A model generated the notes under the pieces. It saw only the letters and a list, made by a program, of their open reading frames with translations. It made no database searches and was not told the DNA's origin. DNA of 64,000 bases from JAIPJO01 sp035269015 (GTDB taxonomy: Bacteria; Patescibacteriota; Patescibacteriia; Patescibacteriales; UBA12465), in the NCBI GenBank assembly GCA_035269015.1, contig DATFJU010000031.1, positions 1 to 64,000 of the forward strand, in the 5' to 3' direction. Every line of letters begins with the position of its first letter. Position 1 is the stretch's first letter. Shown here piece after piece: positions 14,719-22,371 of the stretch. Made by a program: the position numbers and the translations under genes.

Positions 14719-15560
14719 TTTTTTAATTGATTAATTATCTTTTCAATTTCTTTATTCTCTATCGGTTGGCCAGTACAATATTTTTTTTCAATTTCTTGAC
14801 TATAAGGAATCTCAGCAATAATTTTTACTTTATTTTTCTGAGCAATTTTTTCAATAACACTTTTTGAACCGATATTAGAACGATTGATAACAATTTGAGT
14901 TTTTATCTTTAATCTTTTTGTTAATGAAAGAATTAAATTTAAGTCATGAGCACCTAAAGGTGTTGGTTCAGTGACTGCTAAAGATTGATCTACTCCAGAA
15001 ATAGCTGCTATTACTGGACAATGTGTTCCAGCGGCCGTATCAATAATAATATAATCAAAATCTTTTTCTTGTTTAAAATAAAATTTCTTTACTGCATTAA
15101 CTACTAAACTAGATTCTTCAATACCGGTTTTCATTTTTCCAGATAACAAAGTTAAATTATCTTTTTGACCAATAAAAATTTCTCCGATAATCTGTTCTGA
15201 TTCAGTAATAGCTTTAGTTGGACAAACTAATTTACAAGCCCGACAACCAATACATTGTTCGGGAATAAAAACAGGATTTTTGCCTTTAACAAAAACAATT
15301 GCTTTTTCTGGACAAACCGTAGCACATTTACCACAACGCAAACATTTTTTAAAATCAAAAACTGGCATCATGTTCTTGACGTCTTTTGCTTTCTTTAATT
15401 TAATACTAAGTAAAAGATCATCTCCAGGACAATCAACATCAGCATCAATTAATAAAACCTTCTTATCCCTAGCTAAAGCTGAAGCTAGGGATGTTGATAA
15501 TGTTGATTTACCAGTTCCACCTTTTCCTCCAGTAATTGCAATTTTTATTATTTTAGACAT
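14715..15560 (-). CDS. MinD/Mrp-like P-loop ATPase with two [4Fe-4S] motifs
   Basis: A 281-aa paralogue of the following gene. Walker A GGKGGTGKS lies at ~11-19, and the ferredoxin insert at ~68-118 has two complete motifs (CLRCGKCATVCP and CIGCRACKLVCP). DTAAGTHCPV is at ~178. The pairing of one full and one degraded ferredoxin ATPase is the usual arrangement in ORP-like clusters, where the two are thought to form a heterodimer. It overlaps the downstream ATPase gene by 4 nt. A ~160-nt gap without a clear promoter separates it from the KaiC-like gene. Confidence 0.9.
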   Translation of the reverse strand: MSKIIKIAITGGKGGTGKSTLSTSLASALARDKKVLLIDADVDCPGDDLLLSIKLKKAKDVKNMMPVFDFKKCLRCGKCATVCPEKAIVFVKGKNPVFIPEQCIGCRACKLVCPTKAITESEQIIGEIFIGQKDNLTLLSGKMKTGIEESSLVVNAVKKFYFKQEKDFDYIIIDTAAGTHCPVIAAISGVDQSLAVTEPTPLGAHDLNLILSLTKRLKIKTQIVINRSNIGSKSVIEKIAQKNKVKIIAEIPYSQEIEKKYCTGQPIENKEIEKIINQLKK

Positions 15561-15720
15561 AGCGTTTTCTATATTTTTTTATCTTTATTCTTATTTCTTA
15601 TAAAAACCAAATATTAAAGACTCTAAGAATAAAAAACATTAATTAAGGTGTTAAGATATTAATGAAAATAAATTTTAAAATTTCGGAGAAATAAGCCATC
15701 TAAGAAATATTAAAAAATAT

Positions 15721-16482
15721 TTAAACTTTTCTTATTATTGGTATGATTTTTTTTCTTGTCGTCTCTGCTATACTTTTAATCTCTTTAAACATTTCTTTCG
15801 ATATTGAAACTTGTGTCTCCTTTTTTAAAAATTTTACTTCTAACATCTTAGATATTTCTAAAAATAATTTCATTTCTTTTTCCATCCTTGTAAACAAAAG
15901 ATTATCTGCTGCATTTTCCCAAATCTTAATTTTATCTGCAAATACACTAGTACTTACAGAGAAAATATAAGTTTTATTTTTATCATTTTTAAGAATATTT
16001 TCTATATTCTTTATAGTACTTTCCTTATATGTAGGTGAAAATAGAAGTAGATTTAAAGCTGCCCCAAAAACTAAAATTCCCATATTACTTTTTTCAACCA
16101 TAGTTTCTGCTATTTCTATTGTTTTATTCCATGTTTCATATTTTAATAAATTTGCCTTTAAAATATTATTTCCTAATTTTTTATATTCTTTAATAGAAGG
16201 ATCAAATTGAATATATGCTATTTTTTTATAATAATTTTCTAAATCTAAATTATATAATTTATTCATAGTCGTTTTTACAAATTCCATCGTTGGGTATTGT
16301 AAAGGCATAGCTATTACTGAACCGCCATGTCTTAACCAAGAAGCAACAAAAGCAAACTCTACCAAAGGTTTACCTGTTCCTCCAGGCCCACTGATAAGTG
16401 TTGAAGACGGATAAGGAAATCCTTCTGGTAATAATTTATTCAAATATTTATCATTAATTTTTATGGTTTGTAAATTAGACAT
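15721..16482 (-). CDS. KaiC/RecA-superfamily-like protein with altered Walker A
   Basis: A 253-aa protein. The N-terminal layout (KLLPEGFPYPSSTLISGPGGTGKP, then ASWLRHGGSVIAMPLQYP) matches the KaiC/RadC-type RecA-like ATPases that begin with a G-P-rich Walker A. The P-loop is GPGGTGKP (~32-39), so the Thr/Ser that normally coordinates Mg2+ is Pro. A Walker B-like strand is GILVFGAALNLLL (~125), also without the usual Asp. It may therefore not hydrolyse ATP and act as a scaffold or sensor, or bind nucleotide differently. It lies between the MinD-like pair and the NifX-like pair, all on the minus strand, which implies a shared function. Confidence 0.65.
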   Translation of the reverse strand: MSNLQTIKINDKYLNKLLPEGFPYPSSTLISGPGGTGKPLVEFAFVASWLRHGGSVIAMPLQYPTMEFVKTTMNKLYNLDLENYYKKIAYIQFDPSIKEYKKLGNNILKANLLKYETWNKTIEIAETMVEKSNMGILVFGAALNLLLFSPTYKESTIKNIENILKNDKNKTYIFSVSTSVFADKIKIWENAADNLLFTRMEKEMKLFLEISKMLEVKFLKKETQVSISKEMFKEIKSIAETTRKKIIPIIRKV

Positions 16483-16536
16483 TTTTTTACAATTCTTTTA
16501 TTTTAAATTTTTTCCGCACCTTTGTAAGCAATATAA

Positions 16537-16896
16537 TTATCTCTTATGCTGTTTACAAGCATCTTCTGAGCCCGCCTTTTTTAATTTCTTATTTTGCCAA
16601 AGCTGAAAAATCTCTTTTACGGTATCGGCCTGACAAACATAAACATCAATTCCTAAATTTAGGCATAAATTAATCGCCCGTGGTCCTATATCTTGACACA
16701 ATAAAATATTTGCTCCATGATTTTCTATTAACTTAGGAGATAAACTGGTGCCACCCATATGCTCACTGGTATTATTTATAATCTTAGTTACCTCTCCTTT
16801 CCCATTAAGAAAAGTATAAGTAGAACATCGACCAAAATGTGTAGCAATTTTATCACTTAAACCTTGTTTACTATTTGTTGGGACAACTAATTTCAT
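16537..16896 (-). CDS. NifX/NafY-like (dinitrogenase iron-molybdenum cofactor biosynthesis) domain protein
   Basis: A 119-aa single-domain protein with the fold markers of the family: MKLVVPTNSKQGLSDKIATHFGRCSTY at the N-terminus, a His-Met-Gly-Gly motif, IGPRAINLCLNLGIDVY in the C-terminal half and a CKQHKR tail. Family members bind metal-sulfur cofactors or their precursors. Nitrogenase is absent here, so transport or storage of another Fe/Mo-S cluster is more likely. It is 1 nt behind the next family member upstream and was probably produced by tandem duplication. Confidence 0.85.
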   Translation of the reverse strand: MKLVVPTNSKQGLSDKIATHFGRCSTYTFLNGKGEVTKIINNTSEHMGGTSLSPKLIENHGANILLCQDIGPRAINLCLNLGIDVYVCQADTVKEIFQLWQNKKLKKAGSEDACKQHKR

Positions 16897-16897
16897 A

Positions 16898-17236
16898 TTA
16901 GTTTATTTTCTTAAGTTTTTTATCTATAAACGCTGATAAAACATCTTTAATAATTCCTTTACCCGAATAAATTTCAATATCAAATTGTTTTAAAACATCT
17001 AAAGCCTTTGGTCCAATATTACCAGTAATCACGGCGTTTACATCTTTTTCTACTATTAATTGAGCAGTTGAGACTCCAGCTGCACTGTTTTGATCAAGAC
17101 TTTCATTTTTTATAACTTCTATTTCTTCAGTTTTACCATTTTTTATTTCAACAACAATAAAATACTGGCATCTGCCAAAAACATCAGAAACGACATTCTC
17201 AATATTGTCACCATTTGAGCTTATTGCTACTTTCAT
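16898..17236 (-). CDS. NifX/NafY-like cofactor-binding protein, first gene of the cluster
   Basis: A 112-aa protein, MKVAISSNGDNIENVVSDVFGRCQYF at the start and GNIGPKALDVLKQFDIEIYSGKG near the end, the typical 'dinitrogenase iron-molybdenum cofactor' domain. It is more regular than its downstream neighbour, from which it is separated by 1 nt. It is the first gene behind a good promoter at 17288-17316, so the NifX-like pair and probably the KaiC-like and MinD-like genes form one minus-strand transcription unit of ~3.4 kb. Confidence 0.87.
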   Translation of the reverse strand: MKVAISSNGDNIENVVSDVFGRCQYFIVVEIKNGKTEEIEVIKNESLDQNSAAGVSTAQLIVEKDVNAVITGNIGPKALDVLKQFDIEIYSGKGIIKDVLSAFIDKKLKKIN

Positions 17237-17287
17237 AAATTTTACAATTAATTTATTTTTTAATTTTTATAAATACTATTTATTTTA

Positions 17288-17316
17288 ACTATATGCCCAT
17301 AACAATCTTTTGTCAA
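17288..17316 (-). promoter_or_regulatory. sigma70-type promoter of the NifX/MinD cluster
   Basis: TTGACA (complement of 17311-17316), 17-nt spacer, TATAGT (complement of 17288-17293), ~45 nt upstream of the first NifX-like gene. Confidence 0.75.
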
Positions 17317-17568
17317 ATTCAATAAATTTTACTAATTTTAAATAATTTTTCTAATATAAACAAAAAAAAATCAGAGTTAATTTAAGTAAATAAAAAATTC
17401 CGTCTATTTTTTAAAACGGGATTTGAATTTTTTGTATGATCAATATGTCTAAAAGTCCAAGTTCCCAAGAAAACAAAAGAGCCAAGAAACTAAGTGACCA
17501 AGGGCTACTTGCGAACTGCGAGAAAACGAGCGTTGACACCGCTTAATTCTCCAAATAGGTTTTTCAAT
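17317..17568. other. intergenic island end: weak hairpin and GC-richer 33-codon ORF
   Basis: 17390-17430 forms an imperfect hairpin around TTCCGT/ACGGGA flanked by A and T tracts. After it, 17445-17546 (plus strand) is a 33-codon frame starting MSKSPSSQENKRAKKLSDQG. The ~120 nt around it are visibly richer in G+C than the flanks and directly abut the tRNA-Asn repeat. The stretch may be a remnant of the integrated element or an RNA; I see no family and no promoter, so I do not call a gene. Confidence 0.4.
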
Positions 17569-17592
17569 TTTGCTCCCGGGGTCGGATTCGAA
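17569..17592 (-). repeat. att-like direct repeat (right copy, inside tRNA-Asn)
   Basis: The 24-nt partner of 8908-8931. Here it forms the 3' end of the intact tRNA-Asn. Downstream of it, on the tRNA strand, there is no terminator like the one at 8874-8901, consistent with the 3' end having been supplied by an integrated element. Confidence 0.75.
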
Positions 17593-17644
17593 CCGACGAC
17601 CAATTGGTTAACAGCCAACTGCGCTACCGCTGCGCCACCCGGGA
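17573..17644 (-). tRNA. tRNA-Asn (GTT)
   Basis: 72 nt that fold as a complete cloverleaf: acceptor TCCCGGG / CCCGGGA, D stem GCGC / GCGC, anticodon stem GTTGG / CCAAT with loop CTGTTAA (anticodon GTT), T arm GTCGG TTCGAAT CCGAC, discriminator G. CCA is not encoded in full. The leader contains a hairpin ATTGCTTT / AAAGCAAT that is conserved in the decayed copy. Confidence 0.95.
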
Positions 17645-17685
17645 ATATTCAATTATAAAATTGCTTTGTGAAAGCAATCAATTAT

Positions 17686-17714
17686 ATATTAATGTAATAT
17701 ACTATTAATGTCAA
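17686..17714 (-). promoter_or_regulatory. promoter of tRNA-Asn
   Basis: TTGACA (complement of 17709-17714), 17-nt spacer, TAATAT (complement of 17686-17691), ~40 nt upstream of the tRNA 5' end. Confidence 0.7.
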
Positions 17715-17732
17715 CAAATATTTATATACTAA

Positions 17733-18323
17733 TTAATGATATTTAATGATTAATTCATCCTCTTTTACCACTGGTTCAATAGTATAATAATCATCATAAG
17801 AATAGAGGTTCTTGAAGAATTTATCTAAAGGTTTTCTCATTATTCTATTAGCTAAAAAGGGCGGAAAATAAAAACCTCTGTAACTAGATTTTAAAACATC
17901 AAAGTTAAGCTTATTGGCCTCAGGATAAACAACTACCTCTACTGATACCCTCCCTACTAAAGGCTTTAATAAATAACCTTCTAAGCTAATAAAGCCTGGT
18001 CTAAATTCAATCTCTGGACTGCTAAGCATAGGATCACTACAATCCTTTAATATCTTTTTAGCAATAATATTAGCTTCTTGTTCAGAAAATCTTAAATTCT
18101 CTTTATTTTTTACCAGATTATTAATATCATTATTATCACAAGCTTTTTCCCAGGTTTCATATTTTTCTGCTATATCTTTCTTTTCAAGATTACTAACATT
18201 ATCATTTTCTTGAGCATTACTTTTTTGTGAAAACAAATCTTGCCACGACCAAGCTGAAACACTAAGAGGTAGTGATACTAGTACTAATGTTATAATTGTA
18301 GTTTTAAATAATGATTTAGTCAT
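17733..18323 (-). CDS. secreted protein of unknown function
   Basis: A 196-aa protein with a clear signal peptide (hydrophobic ~8-22, probable cleavage after SVSA) and a mixed mature domain. The stretch LLKPLVGRVSVEVVVYPEANKLNFDV followed by PPFLANRIMRKPLDKFF is reminiscent of the extracytoplasmic DUF2140/YpmS-type fold, but this is a guess. The start is 2 nt before the rpoD stop, so it is probably translated from the rpoD message. It has no SD. Confidence 0.6.
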   Translation of the reverse strand: MTKSLFKTTIITLVLVSLPLSVSAWSWQDLFSQKSNAQENDNVSNLEKKDIAEKYETWEKACDNNDINNLVKNKENLRFSEQEANIIAKKILKDCSDPMLSSPEIEFRPGFISLEGYLLKPLVGRVSVEVVVYPEANKLNFDVLKSSYRGFYFPPFLANRIMRKPLDKFFKNLYSYDDYYTIEPVVKEDELIIKYH

Positions 18324-18324
18324 A

Positions 18325-19629
18325 TTAGTAATCTTTTAATTTATCTAATCCTTTTAATTTTCTAATTTTTTCTAAGCTCTTAGCTTCAATCTGTCTAATA
18401 CGTTCTCTAGTGACATCAAACTCTTGTCCCACTTCTTCTAAAGTATGAGCCACGCCATCATTTAGACCAAAACGCATTTCTAGTATCTTTTGCTCCCTAG
18501 GAGAGAGATTAATAATTATAGCCTTAACATAATCTCTAAGAAGTTGCAGAGCTGCAGCTCTATCTGGGGTAACATTTTTAATGTCTTCAATAAAGTCCTC
18601 AAGAGTTGAATCCTCCTCATCATCTCCAATAGTAGTTTCCAGTGATATAGTATCTTGAGATATTTTAATAATATATCTCACCTTATCCAAATCTTCATTC
18701 ATTTCAGCTGATATCTCTTCAGGCAAAGGTTCTCTTCCCAATTCTTGAATAAGTATTCTCTGTACTTGTTTAAATTTATTAATAGTTTCCACCATGTGCA
18801 CAGGAATACGAATAGTTCTAGATTGATCAGCTAGAGCTCTAGTAATAGCTTGTCTCACCCACCAAGTGGCATAGGTAGAAAATTTATATCCTTTTCTATA
18901 TTCAAACTTCTCTACCGCTCTAAATAAACCAATATTACCTTCCTGAATAAGATCTAAAAGACTAAGTCCTTTAGCTCCTGCAAACTTTTTAGCAATAGAA
19001 ACAACTAACCTTAAATTAGCTTCAATTATCTTTTTTTCAGCTTCCCTATCTCCTTTTTCTTTACGCTTAGCTAACTCAATTTCTTCACTACCCTTTAAAA
19101 GAGGGACCTTACCAATCTCTTTTAAATACATCTGAATAGAATCTTCAGAAAGTTTAGACATATCAACTGAACCAATTAAAGGACTGTCTTTATCTTTACC
19201 TAAAGCCTTTCTTTCATTTTCTTCCACTCCTAAAATATTACCAGCATCTTCGATAATTCTAATACCTTGTTCTTGTAGGTCACCTAAAAAGATTTCATAA
19301 TCATAAAGATAATCCTCTACTTGTGAGAATAAATATAAAATTTCAGTTTCAGTAACAAAACCACGTGATCTACCTTTAGAAATCACTTTATCAATTTCTT
19401 CTTTACTAGGCGCTTCAGCCTTTTTATAGACAGTTTTCTTCTTCTGAGTAGTAATATTTTTTTTCTTTGAAACAGGTTTTTTTGTTTGCTTCTTCTTCAC
19501 AAGACTTTTCTTTTTTACATTAGAGCTTACTGACTTTTTCTTAGCACTATTTTTAACACTATTTTTAGTGATATTTTTAGCAGTCTTACTATTTTTATTT
19601 ATATTTGTTTTTTTCTTAAGTTTAGGCAT
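18325..19629 (-). CDS. rpoD: RNA polymerase primary sigma factor
   Basis: A 434-aa sigma-70 protein. The Lys/Ser-rich N-terminal tail (~1-75) is followed by region 1.1-like and 1.2 sequence, then region 2 (LRLVVSIAKKF; GNIGLFRAVEKFEYRKGYKFSTYATWWVRQAI, the -10 recognition helix), region 3 and region 4.2 (LEEVGQEFDVTRERIRQIEAKSLEKI, the -35 recognition helix). It directs transcription from the TTGACA/TATAAT promoters seen throughout the window. The gene order dnaG-rpoD is the classical macromolecular-synthesis arrangement; the stop of dnaG is not overlapped (17 nt gap). Confidence 0.97.
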   Translation of the reverse strand: MPKLKKKTNINKNSKTAKNITKNSVKNSAKKKSVSSNVKKKSLVKKKQTKKPVSKKKNITTQKKKTVYKKAEAPSKEEIDKVISKGRSRGFVTETEILYLFSQVEDYLYDYEIFLGDLQEQGIRIIEDAGNILGVEENERKALGKDKDSPLIGSVDMSKLSEDSIQMYLKEIGKVPLLKGSEEIELAKRKEKGDREAEKKIIEANLRLVVSIAKKFAGAKGLSLLDLIQEGNIGLFRAVEKFEYRKGYKFSTYATWWVRQAITRALADQSRTIRIPVHMVETINKFKQVQRILIQELGREPLPEEISAEMNEDLDKVRYIIKISQDTISLETTIGDDEEDSTLEDFIEDIKNVTPDRAAALQLLRDYVKAIIINLSPREQKILEMRFGLNDGVAHTLEEVGQEFDVTRERIRQIEAKSLEKIRKLKGLDKLKDY

Positions 19630-19646
19630 AATGTAAATTTAAGCTC

Positions 19647-21440
19647 TTAATTTTGAGCCGATAATGTTTTAAGCTCCTTTAGAAGCCTATTTACCTCTTC
19701 TGAATCTTCAGCTTTCTCAGCCTCAGATATCTTTTTTTGGATGATTTTTTTCTGCTCTTGCTTAAACAAATCTTTATTTAAAGAAATAAGATGGACTAAT
19801 TCCTTTTGTGCTTCAGCTTGAGATAAATGAAAAAAATCATTCTCACCTAAAAGAACAAGCTCAGGTACAAGGCTATACATTTCTTCACTTTTTGTTTTAA
19901 GCCAATTATTAAATTCCTGAAAATTCAGGCTTTTGTTATCATTATAATAGATAATTAGATGATTGTAAAACTGACGCTTTTTTTCATTAACAATTAAGTC
20001 TTTATCTAAATTGGAAATAACATAATCAACAAATTCTGGAAACTTTAGTATTATAGAAAGTATTGATTTAGAAATTTTCTCTAATCTACTTTCTTGGTTA
20101 TTTAAATTTTTCATAGCTATATTTTTCTCTTCCTTCTTCTGATAATTCACTGTTTTCCCTGTTTTTCTAGAATTTAAAAATTCGCGTAAAACTGTTTCAG
20201 AAATATCTAATTTTTCACTAATTACTTTTGTCCAATAATCTTTTTCAATATCATTTTTAATCTTATTAAGCAAAGTCATTATTTTAGCACTAGCTAATTT
20301 TTTTTCATCAATTTTAGATATATCATATTCAAATAATATTTTTTCAATATAATACTCCATCATATTCTTAGCTTCTTTTACAGCCTTAGCAAATAAACTC
20401 TTATCCTTCTTTAATAAGTCAGCCGGATCTTTGCCTTCAGGTAAAAGTATTATCTTGATATTCATTTCCTCCTCTAAAGCTTCTTTAATACCCCTGTCAA
20501 CTGCCATTTGCCCAGCTTTGTCCATATCAAAAGCTAAATAAAGATTATTAGTATATCTTTTAATAATCTTCAATTGCTCACTCCCTAAAGCGGTACCTGA
20601 GGAAGCTATAGTATTAGAAAATCCTTCCTGATGGGACATAATAACATCCATTTGACCCTCTACTACAATAGCGAAGTCTTGTTTTTTAATATCCATTTTT
20701 GCTCTATCAATACCATAGAGAACTTTGCTTTTATAATATATTTCAGTTTCCGGACTATTAATATACTTACCCATTTTTTCATCTTCTTGACTATAAGGAT
20801 TAACTCTAGCAGTGAAAGCAATGGCATGGCCAGAAATATCAAAAATAGGAAACATAATGCGGTTTCTAAAACGATTATAATAATGACTGCTATTTTCTTT
20901 TTTCTTAGTTATACCAGCAGAAAATATTTCATCTTCCCTATACTTTTTCTCTTTTAAGAAATTTAAAACATCATCCCAGCTTCTTTGACTATAACCTAAT
21001 TTAAAATATTTAATAGTATCATCAGTTAAGCCTCTTTCTTTTAAATAAGCTAAAACCTGCTTACCATTATCAGTGCTGTGCATAGACTTCTCAAAATACT
21101 TGCTAGCTAATTCCATTATCTCTAATAACCTACTTTTTTTAGAAGAACTACGATAATTTTTTTGCTCTAAAGTTACACCAGCTTTAGGAGCTAATAACTT
21201 CAAGGTTTCCACAAAATCCAAACCTTCCATTTCCATAATAAATTTAAAAACATCGCCACCTCTACCACAGCCAAAACAATGATATATTTGTTTTTCTGGA
21301 GAAACCATAAAAGAAGCTGTCTTTTCATTATGAAAAGGACAGTTAGCCTTAAAATTAGAGCCTGATGCCTTTAAAGGCACATAATCTCTAATAATATCAA
21401 CAATATCCAATTTTTCTTTAATTTCTTCTGATTGATTCAT
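19647..21440 (-). CDS. dnaG: DNA primase
   Basis: A 597-aa protein, normal length. The CHC2-type zinc finger lies at ~34-62 (CPFHNEKTASF ... CFGCGRGGD), and the DnaG catalytic core (RNAP basic motif, ERGLTDDTIKYFKLGYS) follows. The Toprim domain has VVEGQMDVIM (~257) and FDMDKAGQMA (~305), the acidic residues that bind metal. The C-terminal ~150 residues form a helical DnaB-interacting-type region. The gene makes RNA primers at the replication fork. It lies 2 nt after the next upstream gene's start region and just before rpoD. Confidence 0.97.
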   Translation of the reverse strand: MNQSEEIKEKLDIVDIIRDYVPLKASGSNFKANCPFHNEKTASFMVSPEKQIYHCFGCGRGGDVFKFIMEMEGLDFVETLKLLAPKAGVTLEQKNYRSSSKKSRLLEIMELASKYFEKSMHSTDNGKQVLAYLKERGLTDDTIKYFKLGYSQRSWDDVLNFLKEKKYREDEIFSAGITKKKENSSHYYNRFRNRIMFPIFDISGHAIAFTARVNPYSQEDEKMGKYINSPETEIYYKSKVLYGIDRAKMDIKKQDFAIVVEGQMDVIMSHQEGFSNTIASSGTALGSEQLKIIKRYTNNLYLAFDMDKAGQMAVDRGIKEALEEEMNIKIILLPEGKDPADLLKKDKSLFAKAVKEAKNMMEYYIEKILFEYDISKIDEKKLASAKIMTLLNKIKNDIEKDYWTKVISEKLDISETVLREFLNSRKTGKTVNYQKKEEKNIAMKNLNNQESRLEKISKSILSIILKFPEFVDYVISNLDKDLIVNEKKRQFYNHLIIYYNDNKSLNFQEFNNWLKTKSEEMYSLVPELVLLGENDFFHLSQAEAQKELVHLISLNKDLFKQEQKKIIQKKISEAEKAEDSEEVNRLLKELKTLSAQN

Positions 21441-21442
21441 AT

Positions 21443-21892
21443 TTAAAATATTCTTTTAAATAATCTCTTTAATTTAGACTCTTTTTTAGTTCCCTCTAAT
21501 ATTTCTTGATCTCTTTTTAAATCACCTTCACCAATTGAATTTAAAACATCTTTGTTTTCTGGCTTCTTTATCTCGGCACTACTTGTTTTAGCTTTTAGAG
21601 CCCTTTTGATTGTTTCTAAGGCATTGTTTACCATCTCTCCTTCATATTCTCCACTATGAGCGCTGTGTCCTTCATAACTGGCTTTCTTTTGATCAAGATG
21701 AAGGTCAAAAACGTAATTATCAGGATACTTCTTTACATACAAATGAAGTCTGGGATAGAAATCTCTGCTTAAGCGTTTTACATATGAATATTTATCTCCT
21801 CTACTGTCATATATTTGCGCCCAGCCTAATGTACGTAAAAATTTTTCAATATTTAATTCACCAATCTCTGCTACTGACACTCTATATTTCAT
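21443..21892 (-). CDS. conserved CPR-type hypothetical protein
   Basis: A 149-aa soluble protein with an N-terminal alpha/beta domain (~1-95; FYPRLHLYVKKYPDNYVFDLHLDQKKASYEG and HSAHSGEYEGEMVNNALE) and a charged C-terminal tail. I know similar unnamed proteins from CPR genomes but no function. It is tightly packed between the GtrA gene and dnaG (2 nt to dnaG), so it belongs to the same transcription unit. Confidence 0.6.
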   Translation of the reverse strand: MKYRVSVAEIGELNIEKFLRTLGWAQIYDSRGDKYSYVKRLSRDFYPRLHLYVKKYPDNYVFDLHLDQKKASYEGHSAHSGEYEGEMVNNALETIKRALKAKTSSAEIKKPENKDVLNSIGEGDLKRDQEILEGTKKESKLKRLFKRIF

Positions 21893-21904
21893 ATTATTAT
21901 TTTA

Positions 21905-22360
21905 CTACTTATTATGTTTAAAAACTAGATATTTATATAATAAAAAACTATTTATCGCTATCACTGCTGAAGTTAGAAGCTGAGAGAGTAAATAATGAAA
22001 ATCTAGATTAACAACCAAGCTTTGCATCAAGGCAGCATTAAAAAAAAGATTAAATACTCCCACTAAAAGATAAAGATATATTTGCTCAAAGTATCTTTTA
22101 GCTTTATTTCTAAAAGTCCAAAACTTTTGCAAACTAAAGCTAACAGCAAAAGCTATTAAATACGCCACTGAAGTTGCAATAATAATTTGCAGGCCTAAAA
22201 AATGATGAACTAAACTAAGTATTAATAAATGCGTGACGGTTGCTAGAGCTCCAGCCAGCAAATATTTAACCATTATTTTATGCCAATTTGGTTTTCTGTA
22301 AAAAGGCCAAATTCTATAGACCTGATTCTTTATTCTATTGTATTTTAACTTAAAAAACAA
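21905..22360 (-). CDS. GtrA-like four-helix membrane protein
   Basis: A 151-aa polytopic protein with four hydrophobic helices (~30-52, 58-78, 93-113, 119-142) and the family pattern KYLLAGALATVTHLLILSLVHHF ... SFSLQKFWTFRN ... SFLLYKYLVF. GtrA proteins are proposed flippases or accessory factors for lipid-linked sugars used in cell-surface polysaccharide assembly. It lies between the D,D-carboxypeptidase and dnaG genes. Confidence 0.9.
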   Translation of the reverse strand: MFFKLKYNRIKNQVYRIWPFYRKPNWHKIMVKYLLAGALATVTHLLILSLVHHFLGLQIIIATSVAYLIAFAVSFSLQKFWTFRNKAKRYFEQIYLYLLVGVFNLFFNAALMQSLVVNLDFHYLLSQLLTSAVIAINSFLLYKYLVFKHNK

Positions 22361-22371
22361 GCTTTTTTGTG

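Noticed and set aside
16537..17236. Part of a nitrogen-fixation system
   Set aside because: NifX/NafY-like domains occur in many non-nitrogenase clusters; no nifHDK, nifB, nifE or nifN is present.
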